This document shows, one piece after another, positions 19,179 to 28,773 of a stretch of 64,000 nucleotides of DNA (its first letter is position 1; each line of letters opens with the position of its first letter). The notes beneath the pieces are model-generated. The model had not been told where the DNA came from, made no database searches, and saw only the letters and a program-made list of their open reading frames with translations. The stretch spans positions 1 to 64,000 of the forward strand of contig JBNAIG010000030.1 in the NCBI GenBank assembly GCA_050031985.1, in the 5' to 3' direction. Source of the DNA: SZUA-368 sp028533045. GTDB lineage: Bacteria > Spirochaetota > Spirochaetia > DSM-2461. Position numbers and translations under genes: made by a program.

Positions 19179-19789
19179 TATTCGGTCTCCTCATCGCTTA
19201 TGTCTGCCAGGTTAGAGCTCTTTTTACCCCGGTCCAGTCTCTTCCAGGCAACGACGACTGCGGTGGTGATAAGGGCGGCTCCAATGGCTTCGGGTACGCC
19301 GTTGGCCACAAAAATGGTACCAAAGAGGGGCCAGTAACTAATGCCCAACATCTCTTCCCAGTTAATGTTGGCAAAAAGCCCCAGAGAACCGACTACGAGA
19401 ATCGTGTTGGTGAGACTTCCCAGTACGGAAGCGATGATGACGGCGGGGAGTTCCCAGCGCTTGATACCCCGGTATATGGCCCAGGTAACTAAGCCAATAA
19501 GGATACGGGGCAAGACCGATACAAGAGGATTGGTAAAGTAGGGATCCAGGATTCCCAGGGGCTGAACGGCGGCTTTAATCAGGCTGGACACCCCAAAAAT
19601 CAGTCCCACAATCATCCCGACAATAGGGCCTTCCAAAATGGCAGCAATGATAACCGGTACGTGCATAATGGTGATGGACGCCCCGGAAAACCAGGGAATG
19701 ATACCAAAGGGGGTAATTCCCAGGACAACGGCTACGGCGGAGAGGACTCCGGCCACGGTGATCTTTCTGAGATCTAAACTGTTTTTCAT
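19178..19789 (-). CDS. ECF transporter S component, probably for pantothenate
   Basis: About 203 aa with six hydrophobic helices, the substrate-binding subunit of an energy-coupling factor importer. The start is taken at the ATG ending at 19789 because AAGGAG (19801-19796) lies six bases upstream; the longer frame would begin inside the preceding gene. That ATG overlaps the ecfT stop by 4 bp. Pantothenate is inferred from the adjoining coaX, as with PanT proteins; another vitamin is possible. Confidence 0.8.
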   Translation of the reverse strand: MKNSLDLRKITVAGVLSAVAVVLGITPFGIIPWFSGASITIMHVPVIIAAILEGPIVGMIVGLIFGVSSLIKAAVQPLGILDPYFTNPLVSVLPRILIGLVTWAIYRGIKRWELPAVIIASVLGSLTNTILVVGSLGLFANINWEEMLGISYWPLFGTIFVANGVPEAIGAALITTAVVVAWKRLDRGKKSSNLADISDEETE

Positions 19790-20652
19790 AAAAAACTCCT
19801 TATGAACGGAATCAGCGCCTCTTCCCAAGCTTCCTGTTGGAGGAGGATGAGGACCGACGTTAATATTGCAATAATTATGAGACTTAGCCCGTCGCGCAGG
19901 GCGAAGGGGTAGTTTACATAGCGGCTTCGTTTTTCCCCTTTCTGGTAACAGCGGGCTTCCATGGCTTCCGCCAACTGTTCCGCCCTCTGAAGAGAAGAGA
20001 TGAAAAGGGGAACCAGTAAGGGGAGGTAGGAGGCTATTTTTTTAAGGGGATTTTTCCCCATGCCTATGCGGGCGCCTCGGGAGGCCTGGGCCTTTATGAG
20101 ATACTCAGCTTCTCCGGTTAGGATGGGGATGAAGCGGAATGTTATGGTGATAATAAGGGAGAAGGCGTGGGAGGGAAAGCCGATTTTTGCCAGGGGGGCC
20201 GTAAGGTTTTCCGTGCCGTGGCCAATCTCTCGGGAGGGGGTGACGGCGGTGAATAGGGTAAAAAGTCCCATGAGTGAGAAGAAACGGAAAAAGACGGCCA
20301 GTCCGTTGTAGAGGCCCCCTTCGCTTATGGTGAATCGGCCTAACTCCCAAAGAACAGGGCTCTCTCCGGTGTTGGTGAAGAAGAGTTGCATGAGGGCAAT
20401 GAGTGAGAGAAAGGGGATTATCGGTTTTACGTTTCTTAGGAGAAAGCGGGTGGGAACCCGGGCTAGTTTTCCCAGAACCATGACCGCCAGCAAGCTAAAA
20501 AGGGTTCCCAGCAGGGGGGAGGTGTAGAGGGTTCCCCCAGTGAGGAGGATAATACCGGCCAGTTTGACCTGGGGAATTAGATGGTGGAGAAAGGAGTTGC
20601 CCGGGAGGTACTGTCCCAGAGACGCTTTTTGGGTAAAATCCAGTTCTTTCAC
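19786..20652 (-). CDS. ecfT: ECF transporter T component
   Basis: Membrane scaffold coupling the ATPases to the S component. 288 aa with about six helices and the two cytoplasmic Ala-Arg-Gly-type coupling motifs, seen as ASRGARI and AMEARCY. It overlaps the ATPase gene upstream and the S-component gene downstream by 4 bp each. Confidence 0.9.
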   Translation of the reverse strand: MKELDFTQKASLGQYLPGNSFLHHLIPQVKLAGIILLTGGTLYTSPLLGTLFSLLAVMVLGKLARVPTRFLLRNVKPIIPFLSLIALMQLFFTNTGESPVLWELGRFTISEGGLYNGLAVFFRFFSLMGLFTLFTAVTPSREIGHGTENLTAPLAKIGFPSHAFSLIITITFRFIPILTGEAEYLIKAQASRGARIGMGKNPLKKIASYLPLLVPLFISSLQRAEQLAEAMEARCYQKGEKRSRYVNYPFALRDGLSLIIIAILTSVLILLQQEAWEEALIPFIRSFL

Positions 20653-22319
20653 GCTAGGGCCTCCTCAATTCTCTTGATAAAGGGCGGTTCCAGACCCCGG
20701 TGGCGCAACTCTTCTCCCCGGGAGAAAACCTGCGCCGGAGAGCCGTTCATGACCGCTTTTCCCCTCTCCATCAGCACAATTCGGTGCCCCAGAAGGGCGG
20801 CTTCGTCCATATCATGGGTGGCGATAACCAGTGTGGTTCCCTGTTCGCGGAGGTTAATGAGGATGCGGTGCAGCTCCCTACGGGAGAGGGGATCGAGGCC
20901 GGCGGAGGGTTCGTCCAGCAGAAGAACGCGGGGCTGGAGCGCCAAAACTCCCGCCAGGGCGGCCTTTCGTTTCTCCCCGCCGGAGAGGGCATAAATGGGG
21001 CGGTCCTTGAATTGGGTAAAGGGAAGACCGGCCAGGTCCATGGCCCATTTGACTCTCCGGGCCAGTTTCTTCCCGGTCAGTCCCGCCTGTTTGGGGGCAA
21101 AGGCGACGTCGTCCCCTACAAATCGTTCAAAAAGCTGTTTTTCCGGTCTCTGCATAACCAAGCCGATTTGTCTTCTGAGGGAGATAACCTCTTCGTCCCT
21201 TGTTTCCGGCCCCAGTATTGTATTTAAAAGGCTGACTTGGCCCTCGTCTGCCAAAAGGAGGCCGTTAAGGTGTTGGAGAAGGGTGGACTTCCCCGAGCCG
21301 GTGGTTCCTATGAGACAGAGACATTCTCCGCTTGCAGCCTTTAGACTTACCTCGGAGAGGGCCCGATGTTTGAGAAGGGTGCCTTTGAGGTAGTCGTGGC
21401 TTATGTTCTGTACATCAATAGGGAGCGAGTGGTCCTTCTCCTTAAGGGATCGGTTGCTTAGGAGAGGAAATTTTTCCCATAGCGTGGTTTGGGCTTCTTT
21501 TCCCAGGGATTTGAGAGAATCGGTCAGTGCCTCCTCTTCGGTGGTTTCCGGAAGAGAAAGGCCCCTGTTTTGAAGATGACGAACAGCTTCCAGTGAGGGA
21601 GGTGGCAGAAGGCCCCACTGTTCCAGGCTCTCTTCCTTCATTATATCCTTTGGTTTTCCATCCCGTACAATCTGTCCCTTGTCCATTACGATCAACCGGG
21701 AGGCGCTTAGTATTTCCCGTTCATGGTGGGATACCATAACCACTGTCAGGCCTTTTTCCCGGTTGAGCCGGTGAATCAGTTCCATGAAACTGTGCCGGGC
21801 TTGGGGGTTGAGCATACTGGTCGGTTCGTCAAGAAGAAGGCAGCGGGGTTTCATGGCCAGGACACCGGCCAGGGCCAGACGCTGGAGCTGGCCTGCGCTC
21901 AGGGCAGTGGTGGAGCGGCTTTTTTGTTCGGTCAGGCCCGTAAGATCCAGGGCTTCTTCCACAGCCTTTGTCATTTCTTCGCTGCTAAAGGCCAGGTTTT
22001 CCGGCCCAAAGGCCACATCCTCTTCCACTACGGTGGCGCTTAACTGGTTTTCCGGGTTCTGAAAGACCATGCCCGTTGTTTTTCTAATGGGAAGTATGAG
22101 ATTGGGGTTGGAAGTACTCATCCCGGCTGTAATTACCTCGCCTTCCTGAGGGAGGAGCAAACCGTTCATGAGCCTAAGAAGGGTACTTTTACCGGAACCA
22201 TTGCTGCCCGCAATGACGGCAAATTCCCCGTGGTTAATTGTTACTGACAGTTGCCTTACAACCGGATTTTCTTCCGTACCATAGGCGAAGCTTGCTTTTT
22301 TTATTTCTATATATTTCAT
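20649..22319 (-). CDS. ecfA: ECF transporter ATPase with two fused ABC domains
   Basis: About 556 aa holding both nucleotide-binding domains normally made as separate EcfA1 and EcfA2. Walker A motifs are GSNGSGKST (domain 1) and GTTGSGKST (domain 2); signatures are LSAGQLQRLALAG and LSGGEKRKAALAG; each has an LLLDEP Walker B. Start is the ATG ending at 22319, with GAGGT four bases before it. It is the first gene of ecfA-ecfT-S-coaX, driven by a good promoter at 22361-22390. Confidence 0.92.
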   Translation of the reverse strand: MKYIEIKKASFAYGTEENPVVRQLSVTINHGEFAVIAGSNGSGKSTLLRLMNGLLLPQEGEVITAGMSTSNPNLILPIRKTTGMVFQNPENQLSATVVEEDVAFGPENLAFSSEEMTKAVEEALDLTGLTEQKSRSTTALSAGQLQRLALAGVLAMKPRCLLLDEPTSMLNPQARHSFMELIHRLNREKGLTVVMVSHHEREILSASRLIVMDKGQIVRDGKPKDIMKEESLEQWGLLPPPSLEAVRHLQNRGLSLPETTEEEALTDSLKSLGKEAQTTLWEKFPLLSNRSLKEKDHSLPIDVQNISHDYLKGTLLKHRALSEVSLKAASGECLCLIGTTGSGKSTLLQHLNGLLLADEGQVSLLNTILGPETRDEEVISLRRQIGLVMQRPEKQLFERFVGDDVAFAPKQAGLTGKKLARRVKWAMDLAGLPFTQFKDRPIYALSGGEKRKAALAGVLALQPRVLLLDEPSAGLDPLSRRELHRILINLREQGTTLVIATHDMDEAALLGHRIVLMERGKAVMNGSPAQVFSRGEELRHRGLEPPFIKRIEEALA

Positions 22320-22360
22320 TTTACCTCGTCCCGGTTCGTGTGAATCCAAGCGATGGTCTA

Positions 22361-22390
22361 ATCATAGGGGATGGGCGTTTTTCTTGTCAA
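22361..22390 (-). promoter_or_regulatory. Promoter of the ECF-coaX operon
   Basis: On the minus strand perfect TTGACA (22390-22385), an 18-bp spacer and TATGAT (22366-22361). The leader is about 35 nt. Confidence 0.7.
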
Positions 22391-22447
22391 GTAAGGAGAT
22401 AGTGGTCCTCTTGGGAAAATGCCAAGAATCTTTAAGTGTTGGGGGTA

Positions 22448-22479
22448 AACCCGGCGACTATTGCAGAAGCCGCCGGGTT
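22448..22479 (-). terminator. Hairpin after asd, possible terminator without U-tract
   Basis: Perfect 9-bp arms AACCCGGCG (22448-22456) and CGCCGGGTT (22471-22479) around a 14-nt loop, between asd and the ECF promoter. There is no T-run on either side, so it could end asd transcripts only in a non-classical way or protect the 3' end. Confidence 0.4.
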
Positions 22480-22514
22480 ATCTCAAAAAGACGTGGAAGG
22501 TTTATAAAGGATTT

Positions 22515-23624
22515 TTACAAATCGCCTCGAATAATTTTAATCATTCTTCTAAGCGGTTCCGCCGCTCCCCAAAGGAGTTGGTCTCCCACGGTAAAAGCGG
22601 TAAGGTATTCGGGGCCCATGTTCATTTTGTGGACCCGTCCTACCGGCACGGTAAGTGTTCCCGAGGCAAAGGCGGGAGAAAGCTCTTTAAGGGTGGCTTC
22701 CTTCTCATTGGGAACGAAGCGGGCCCAATCGGAGGAGCTTTTAATCATATCTTCCAGCTCATTCAGAGGGTAGTCTTTGGTTAGTTTGATGGTGAGGGCC
22801 TGGCTGTGGCAGCGCATGGCGCCCACACGTACACAGAGCCCGTCAATGGGGATGGGTTTTTCACTGCGGAGAATCTTGTTTGTTTCGGCAAAACCTTTCC
22901 ACTCTTCCTTGGTCTGACCGTCCGCTACGGGCTTGTCTATCCAGGGAATCAGGCTTCCCGCCAGAGGGGCGCCAAACTGGGCTGTGGGGAAGGCTTCCGA
23001 ACGAATCACATCGGAAACCTGGCGATCGATGTCCAGAATAGCGCTGGCCGGATCGTCCAACTGGGCCGGAGTGTTTCCGATAATCTGCATCTGCTTAACC
23101 AGCTCCCGCATATTACGAGCCCCCGCACCGGAGGCGGACTGGTAGGTCATGGAGGAGAGCCATTCAACAGCCCCTTCCCGGAAAAGACCGGCGATCCCCA
23201 TCAGCATAAGACTTACGGTACAGTTTCCTCCTACGAAGGTTTTTGTACCGGCCGCCAGGGCGTCGTCAATAACATTTCTGTTAACCGGATCGAGAATGAT
23301 GATAGAGTCGTCTGCCATGCGGAGGGTAGAGGCTGCATCGACCCAGTAGCCCTTCCAGCCTTCGCTTCGGAGTTTGGGGTACACTTCTTCCGTGTAGGAG
23401 CCGCCCTGACAGGTAACGATGATGTCCATCTCTTTAAGAAGGTTTATATCCTTAGCGTCCTTGAGGAGTTCCGGGCCGGTACCGTAACCGGGACCTTTCT
23501 GTCCTGTCTGACTGGTGGTAAAGAAGTGGGACTCCATTCCGTCGAAATCCTTCTCTTCCTTCATGCGTCCCATAAGTACGGAACCCACCATGCCGCGCCA
23601 TCCGATAAAACCGGTCTTTAACAT
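22515..23624 (-). CDS. asd: Aspartate-semialdehyde dehydrogenase
   Basis: NADPH-dependent conversion of aspartyl-phosphate to aspartate semialdehyde, feeding lysine, threonine, methionine and diaminopimelate. About 369 aa, in the gammaproteobacterial size class. It shows the N-terminal nucleotide loop GFIGWRGMVGS, the catalytic Cys in GGNCTVSLM, the substrate-binding Arg in RVGAMRCHSQ, and the ASGAGARN segment. The ATG ending at 23624 is preferred over a GTG three codons earlier because AAAAGG then has a usable 8-base spacing. Confidence 0.95.
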   Translation of the reverse strand: MLKTGFIGWRGMVGSVLMGRMKEEKDFDGMESHFFTTSQTGQKGPGYGTGPELLKDAKDINLLKEMDIIVTCQGGSYTEEVYPKLRSEGWKGYWVDAASTLRMADDSIIILDPVNRNVIDDALAAGTKTFVGGNCTVSLMLMGIAGLFREGAVEWLSSMTYQSASGAGARNMRELVKQMQIIGNTPAQLDDPASAILDIDRQVSDVIRSEAFPTAQFGAPLAGSLIPWIDKPVADGQTKEEWKGFAETNKILRSEKPIPIDGLCVRVGAMRCHSQALTIKLTKDYPLNELEDMIKSSSDWARFVPNEKEATLKELSPAFASGTLTVPVGRVHKMNMGPEYLTAFTVGDQLLWGAAEPLRRMIKIIRGDL

Positions 23625-23743
23625 TTTTTTCACCTTTTGTGTCTGGTCTCCCGGGGGGGAGATTCAGAGATATCTTAGTGTTTTAGCATAATGGGGGAAA
23701 GAAATCTATAGTTTGGGGTGAATTAGGGGGAATAGGAGTAATG

Positions 23744-23759
23744 CCCCGCCGGAGCGGGG
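23744..23759 (-). terminator. GC-rich hairpin after the lipoprotein gene
   Basis: CCCCGC (23744-23749) pairs with GCGGGG (23754-23759) around CGGA, 9 bp past the lipoprotein stop. There is no T-run, so termination is uncertain. Confidence 0.35.
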
Positions 23760-23767
23760 GGAGTATT

Positions 23768-24394
23768 CTACCAGAAAATGGCTCCGTCATTTAGATCAAG
23801 GTTGGTAAAGGCTGAATTTGAAGAGGTTATATCGATATCCTCGATGTCGGTGGTATCATCATCTTGAATTTTCCATCCCATTTCACCATAGAGGCTACTG
23901 TTATTGAACCAGATCTTACAGTCGTAATCATCTCTAAAGTCGGGGCAAGATGCATTGGCTTCTGCATAGGTACTCCAGGTATCGTCAAATTCATTATTAT
24001 CGTCTTCATCATCCCAGCAAATCAGTTCCACCCTGTCGTTGAAATCTGGTGTTAGAGCGGAAACATCTATATTAAGGGTAAAGCTTATGTCATCAGTCCC
24101 GGGAGAAACGGCATTTCCAAGAGTAATGATTTCACTAACCTTTATAGGGGTAGAGTCCAAATCATCACTGTCATCGTAGAAAGCTGCGAATTTGACGTCG
24201 CTTGTTCCTGCTGTACCATAAAACCCCGTAAAATCAATCATCCCCGAAAGAGTCCAACTCGTCTGATAGCTGCTGCTATCGTTACTGCCGTTGTCATCGC
24301 TATCATTACTGCTGTTACTCGAACCGTCATCGCAGGAAAAAAACAGTAAGCTGAACCCGAAAAGAAATGTTAATATTTTTAAAGTATTTTTCAT
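23768..24394 (-). CDS. Acidic lipoprotein of unknown function
   Basis: About 208 aa. A lipoprotein signal peptide ends in LLFFSC (Cys at the lipobox). It is followed by a 25-residue Ser/Asn/Asp/Gly linker, then a beta-rich, Asp-rich body containing three further Cys. The composition suggests a surface or periplasmic protein, possibly calcium-binding; no family is recognised. Base composition is more AT-rich than its neighbours. Start is the ATG ending at 24394; a GTG two codons upstream is possible. No Shine-Dalgarno is present; TAGATT sits 7 bp before the ATG. Confidence 0.7.
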   Translation of the reverse strand: MKNTLKILTFLFGFSLLFFSCDDGSSNSSNDSDDNGSNDSSSYQTSWTLSGMIDFTGFYGTAGTSDVKFAAFYDDSDDLDSTPIKVSEIITLGNAVSPGTDDISFTLNIDVSALTPDFNDRVELICWDDEDDNNEFDDTWSTYAEANASCPDFRDDYDCKIWFNNSSLYGEMGWKIQDDDTTDIEDIDITSSNSAFTNLDLNDGAIFW

Positions 24395-24470
24395 GTTCAC
24401 AAATCTATCACATAAGGGGCAGAAGAGAAAGGCGTTTTTTGTTTATTTTCTATTAGTGTGACCGGCTTAC

Positions 24471-24499
24471 TTGTTAGGACTTTTGGTTTCATCTAAAAT
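24471..24499 (+). promoter_or_regulatory. Leaderless promoter of the PHP gene
   Basis: TTGTTA at 24471-24476, a 17-bp spacer and TAAAAT at 24494-24499. The -10 box ends 7 bp before the ATG at 24507, and no Shine-Dalgarno lies between them. Confidence 0.55.
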
Positions 24500-24506
24500 A
24501 CCTCCC

Positions 24507-25220
24507 ATGAATTACGAATTGGACACCCATACCCATACCATCTCGTCGGGCCACGCCTACAGTTCTCTTCAGGAAAACGTGGCGGCCGCCAAGGCTAAGG
24601 GTCTTAAGCTCATTGCCATGACCGACCATGCCCCTGCTATGCCCGGGGGAGCCCATATATTTCATTTCTATAATTTGCGGATTATCCCGGAAGTAATTGA
24701 CGGTGTCCGTGTTCTTAAAGGGGCGGAAGCCAATATTATTGACTTTGAGGGAAATATCGATATGGATGAGGAGGTCCTGCAAAACCTGGAAATGGTTATT
24801 GCCAGTCTCCATCCGCCCTGCCTCAAATTCGGTACCGAGGAGGAGCACACCCGCACTTTGATTAAGACAATGGAAAATCCCCGGGTCAATATTATCGGCC
24901 ATCCCGGCGATGTGCGGTTCAACTTTGATATTAAGAAAGTGGTGGCTGCCTCAAAAGCTACGGGCACACTTTTGGAGCTGAATAACAGTTCCCTCAAGCC
25001 TACTTCGTTCAGGCCGGGGGGGGATATTTTTATTAAGCGGATTTTTGAAGAGTGCCGCCGGGTGGAGGTTCCCATTATTATAGGGAGCGATGCCCATTAT
25101 TCCAGTGCGGTGGGGGACTTTGAATATGCCCACAGGATGTTGGAGAAGTTGGATTTTCCTAAGGAGCTGGTTTTGAACCGATCCACCGAGGGCTTTCTGA
25201 AGCATATTGGGCTAAAATAG
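24507..25220 (+). CDS. PHP-domain phosphoesterase (YcdX-like)
   Basis: 237-aa metal-dependent hydrolase of the PHP superfamily. Metal ligands are visible: THTHT with SSGHAYSS at the start, TDHAP, GAEAN, SLHPP, GHPGD and GSDAH at the end. YcdX-type proteins bind three metal ions (often zinc) and act on phosphate esters; the natural substrate is not known. The start is set at the ATG at 24507; the longer upstream frame has a TTG start inside the -35 box. Confidence 0.88.
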   Translation: MNYELDTHTHTISSGHAYSSLQENVAAAKAKGLKLIAMTDHAPAMPGGAHIFHFYNLRIIPEVIDGVRVLKGAEANIIDFEGNIDMDEEVLQNLEMVIASLHPPCLKFGTEEEHTRTLIKTMENPRVNIIGHPGDVRFNFDIKKVVAASKATGTLLELNNSSLKPTSFRPGGDIFIKRIFEECRRVEVPIIIGSDAHYSSAVGDFEYAHRMLEKLDFPKELVLNRSTEGFLKHIGLK

Positions 25221-25339
25221 TCTCATTTTTTTCTTACAATTTTTGAAAATCCCATTTTTATGTCTTATAAGTTAATCAGAGGCTACTTATAAATAGCCGT
25301 TAGAATTCCTGTTTCCGTGGAGATGCTAGGAAAAAACTT

Positions 25340-27490
25340 ATGAAGATTTTCAGATTGCCCGATTTACCCGATTGCGTCGAAGAAGATGTTATTCTTAGTT
25401 GGAGAGAGCGAATCTTTACCATCATCTTTTCCTGCGTCTGCCTCATGGCCGTTTTTCCCTATGTTATGAGTATTCTTCGGGCTTTTCGTGATCAAATATG
25501 GGTAAACTTTATCATCTATACCTTTTCCTATAGCCTCTGCTTCATTATTCTGTTTGCTCGGAAAATCCCTTTTATCATTCGCAATATTATGGGGCTTCTG
25601 GTTTTTTATCTTCTGGGCATAACCGCATTGGTTATTGTCGGTCCTTTGGGAAGCGGTAAGATATGGCTTTTTTCCCTTTCCATTCACGCTTGTCTTCTTC
25701 TGGGGGTTTATGCGGGAGTGGCCACGTTGCTTATCAATTCGCTTATATTGATTGTTATTGGCTTCCTGGTATCCAGGGGGATTATCGTTTGGTTTACCGG
25801 TTCCCATTTGGGCGCCTGGGTTGTGACAACCGTAACGTTTATCTTTCTTAATGGAATCGCTACGATCTCTCTGGGGATCATGGTAAGAGCTCTTGAGAAT
25901 AAGCTGCGGGAAGAACGGAGGGCGGCCCGGGAATTAAAAAACAGCAGGGCAAAAATGGTACAGATTCTGGATAGCAGTCCTATTGCGGCCTATGTTCTGG
26001 ACGATAAGGGGGTTATTAAGCACTGGAATCGATTCTGCGAGGTGATTTCCGGTTTGACATCGGAAGATGTCGTAGGTACGAAGAAACAGTGGAGTCTTCT
26101 TTATGAACATGAGAAGAGTATGCTTGCCGATTATATTCTCGCAGGGATAACGCCGGAAAAGACAGATGAGGAAATTTATCCTTCACGGCTGAGCGAAGGG
26201 GCCCTTGAGGGAACTATTTTTTCCACCGGGAGTAATTCCCCCGCCCGTTGGTACTTCAGAACCGCCGTGCCTTTGCGGGATGCCGACGGAGTACTCAACG
26301 GCTCCATGGAAACCATTATGGATATTACCGACTTGAAAAGTGCGGAAGAGCGGTTGATTAAAGCGCAGAGAATGGAATCGGTGGGGCGACTGGCCGGCGG
26401 GGTCGCACATGATTACAATAACATCTCTTCCATTATTATAGGGTATGCCGATCTGATTCTTAACGATATGGATAAGGATGATCCTCTTTACGAGGGAATG
26501 ACGGAAATCCTTAACGCGGCGGAACGGTCATCCAATATCACCGGCCAACTTCTTGCCTTTGCCCGGCAGCAGCCGGCGAAGCCGGAATCAATAATTGTGA
26601 ACAATTTAATCGAAGATATTCTCAAAATGCTCCGAAGGCTTATCGGGGAAGATGTCAGTCTTGAATGGCTTCCGGGGGATGATATCTGGCCCATACTCAT
26701 CGATCCGACTCAGGTTGATCAGATATTGGCCAATTTATGCGTAAATGCCCGGGATGCCATCTCCGATGTGGGGCGGATTCTTATAGAAACGAAGAATATG
26801 AGCTTTGAGGGAGAGGTTTTAAAGGATTCGGGAGAGGAAGTTTCCGGAGACTATGTGATGCTTGCCGTAAGCGATAACGGCAGGGGGATGGAAGCGGCTG
26901 TTTTGGAAAATATTTTTGAGCCCTTTTTTACGACTAAGGAAATAGGCGAAGGCACAGGGCTGGGGTTGGCTACCGTTTATGGGATAGTCAAGCAGAATGA
27001 CGGTTTTGTGAATGTTTACAGTGAACCGGGCAGGGGAACGACGTTTAGAATCTATTTGAAACGGAGTGATTCATCGGTTGTTCTTAAAAAAGGGAAGAAA
27101 GGCTCCCTTCCTCCGAAAGGACAAGAAGAGACGGTTTATATTGTTGAAGACGATAAAGCCATTCTTAAGCTTTCGGAAAAAATACTGACCGGTCACGGCT
27201 ACCGGGCCTTAACCTTCACCTCTCCCTTTGAAGCGCTTGCCGCCTGCAAGGAAGAGGGCCGTCCGATCGATATTCTTTTAACCGATGTGGTTATGCCCGA
27301 AATGAACGGAAAGGATTTGTCCCGGGAGGTATTAAAGATTTTTCCCCACACGAAGGTGGTTTTTATGTCCGGTTATACTTCGAGTGTTATCAACGAAAGG
27401 GGAATTCTGGACAGGGACGTCTCTTTTATAGGGAAACCTTTTTCCGGAAGAGAGTTAATTCAGAAAATCTGGGAAACCCTATCGGTTTAA
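25340..27490 (+). CDS. Hybrid histidine kinase with PAS and receiver domains
   Basis: 716 aa. Six N-terminal membrane helices (about 20-190) are followed by a coiled coil, a PAS domain (about 205-325), HisKA with phospho-His in LAGGVAHDYNN, an HATPase domain (DNGRGME, GTGLGLAT), and a C-terminal receiver (about 600-715) with the phosphoacceptor in LLTDVVMPEMNG. The HisKA/HATPase subtype is that of NtrB-like kinases. No partner regulator is adjacent. AGGA precedes the ATG. The stop overlaps the convergent methyltransferase gene by 4 bp. Confidence 0.92.
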   Translation: MKIFRLPDLPDCVEEDVILSWRERIFTIIFSCVCLMAVFPYVMSILRAFRDQIWVNFIIYTFSYSLCFIILFARKIPFIIRNIMGLLVFYLLGITALVIVGPLGSGKIWLFSLSIHACLLLGVYAGVATLLINSLILIVIGFLVSRGIIVWFTGSHLGAWVVTTVTFIFLNGIATISLGIMVRALENKLREERRAARELKNSRAKMVQILDSSPIAAYVLDDKGVIKHWNRFCEVISGLTSEDVVGTKKQWSLLYEHEKSMLADYILAGITPEKTDEEIYPSRLSEGALEGTIFSTGSNSPARWYFRTAVPLRDADGVLNGSMETIMDITDLKSAEERLIKAQRMESVGRLAGGVAHDYNNISSIIIGYADLILNDMDKDDPLYEGMTEILNAAERSSNITGQLLAFARQQPAKPESIIVNNLIEDILKMLRRLIGEDVSLEWLPGDDIWPILIDPTQVDQILANLCVNARDAISDVGRILIETKNMSFEGEVLKDSGEEVSGDYVMLAVSDNGRGMEAAVLENIFEPFFTTKEIGEGTGLGLATVYGIVKQNDGFVNVYSEPGRGTTFRIYLKRSDSSVVLKKGKKGSLPPKGQEETVYIVEDDKAILKLSEKILTGHGYRALTFTSPFEALAACKEEGRPIDILLTDVVMPEMNGKDLSREVLKIFPHTKVVFMSGYTSSVINERGILDRDVSFIGKPFSGRELIQKIWETLSV

Positions 27491-28773
27491 TTCTTTCGCA
27501 GAACCAAGGCCCGGTTTCCCTTGTATCGGTCATCTCCCAAAGGAGTAAAGCCTCGGTTCCCGCCTTTCATAAACTGATGTAGATCGCTGCTTTTTCCATA
27601 GAGAACCAGGAGACCGCCTTTTTTAAGGAGGGAGAGTCCCGTCTCTTTGAGAGGCGTCCACCAATCTTTCCGGGGAATGGAGTCGTTTTGATCCACCACA
27701 AGAAGGTCTAAAGAGTCTTCTTCCAGCGATTCCTGGAGGGAAGATATACCCGGTTGGGAAAGGGGAAGGAGTTCTCCTTCAAAACCGCTTTGCTTCAGAT
27801 TGTGTTCGGTAATGCGGCATTGAAGAATGTCCCGGCCGCTTAAGATTATTCGATCCGCTCCGGGACGGCATTTGCTGCTGAACCAGAGGGGCAGATGGCC
27901 CTGTCCGGGGTTCCAGAAGCACCAGGTCCCGCTTTTGGAGTGAGGCTTGAGAAGCTTGGCCCCCAGCTGATGTTTCCAGCCTACCAGGTCAAAGTCGGGA
28001 ACATTGTAGACCGTGTCCGCTTCGTATTCCCGTCCTTCCAGCTCAAAATCGCCTCTGTGGCGGATGTAGGGAGTCAATCCTTCATCCTTACCCCGGCTGT
28101 CGGTCCGTCGGAAGTGGTAAACCGAATGCATTTTGGTATGCTCCCGGTAGAGTATTTCTGCCTCGTGCTCTTCCATGAGCCGTTCCGCCTCTTCCCGCAG
28201 GGGAGAAACGATAACCAGGGCAATAAGTCCCTTTTCGGTCAGGTAGTTGGGGGCGCGGAGGAAGAAATCCTCAATTACCTCGTCCCCTGCCTTGGCGGGG
28301 ATATTGGTGACCAGCAGGTCCAGACTATTCTCTTCCAGGCCGGTCATAAAGAGTTCCTGCTCCACCACATCCGGCTCAATTCCGTTCATCTCTCCGTTCC
28401 AGCGGGTGTAGGCGCAGGCCAGAGCATCCCGGTCCCGCATAATCACACGGGCTTCGGGATTATTGGCTTTTAGGGCCAGGCCGATGGTCCCCACGCCGCA
28501 GCCTATGTCGGCAATGGTACGGAAGGAGGCCAGATCGGTCTCCTTGGCTAGAGTTTTGAGGAGGAGCCGGGTTCCCGAGTCTACGTCATTGCTGGAAAAA
28601 AGACCCATGGTTAGGGCCAGTTTTAGCTTCTTGCCGCAGAACTGGAAGGGAACCGTTTTATTTGATATGTGGGAGAGTTCCTTCTTAGTTATTGATTCGC
28701 TCCTGATACTCCATGGTATCCACGTTAATTCGGATTTTTTCACCCTGCTTGATGAAGATGGGTACCTTAACAT
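27487..28773 (-). CDS. Two-domain RsmC/RlmG-like methyltransferase, start uncertain
   Basis: Two Rossmann halves in tandem. The N-terminal half resembles RsmC/RlmG-type rRNA guanine-N2 methyltransferases, with a GLFSSNDVDSGTRLL entry, the SAM motif IADIGCGVGTIGL and a TNIP motif in place of NPPF. The C-terminal half (after about 290) is a weaker, probably non-catalytic repeat (DILQCRITEHN, LDLLVVDQN). The only ATG before the domain lies 89 bp inside efp, giving about 30 residues of non-homologous lead. After the efp stop there is no ATG, GTG or TTG before the conserved part, so the true start is either that overlap or a rare codon. Confidence 0.7.
   Translation of the reverse strand: MLRYPSSSSRVKKSELTWIPWSIRSESITKKELSHISNKTVPFQFCGKKLKLALTMGLFSSNDVDSGTRLLLKTLAKETDLASFRTIADIGCGVGTIGLALKANNPEARVIMRDRDALACAYTRWNGEMNGIEPDVVEQELFMTGLEENSLDLLVTNIPAKAGDEVIEDFFLRAPNYLTEKGLIALVIVSPLREEAERLMEEHEAEILYREHTKMHSVYHFRRTDSRGKDEGLTPYIRHRGDFELEGREYEADTVYNVPDFDLVGWKHQLGAKLLKPHSKSGTWCFWNPGQGHLPLWFSSKCRPGADRIILSGRDILQCRITEHNLKQSGFEGELLPLSQPGISSLQESLEEDSLDLLVVDQNDSIPRKDWWTPLKETGLSLLKKGGLLVLYGKSSDLHQFMKGGNRGFTPLGDDRYKGNRALVLRKN

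Noticed and set aside
18417..22319. A cobalt, nickel or biotin ECF transporter
   Set aside because: No CbiN/NikN, BioY features or matching vitamin genes are visible; the one-base overlap with coaX points to pantothenate.
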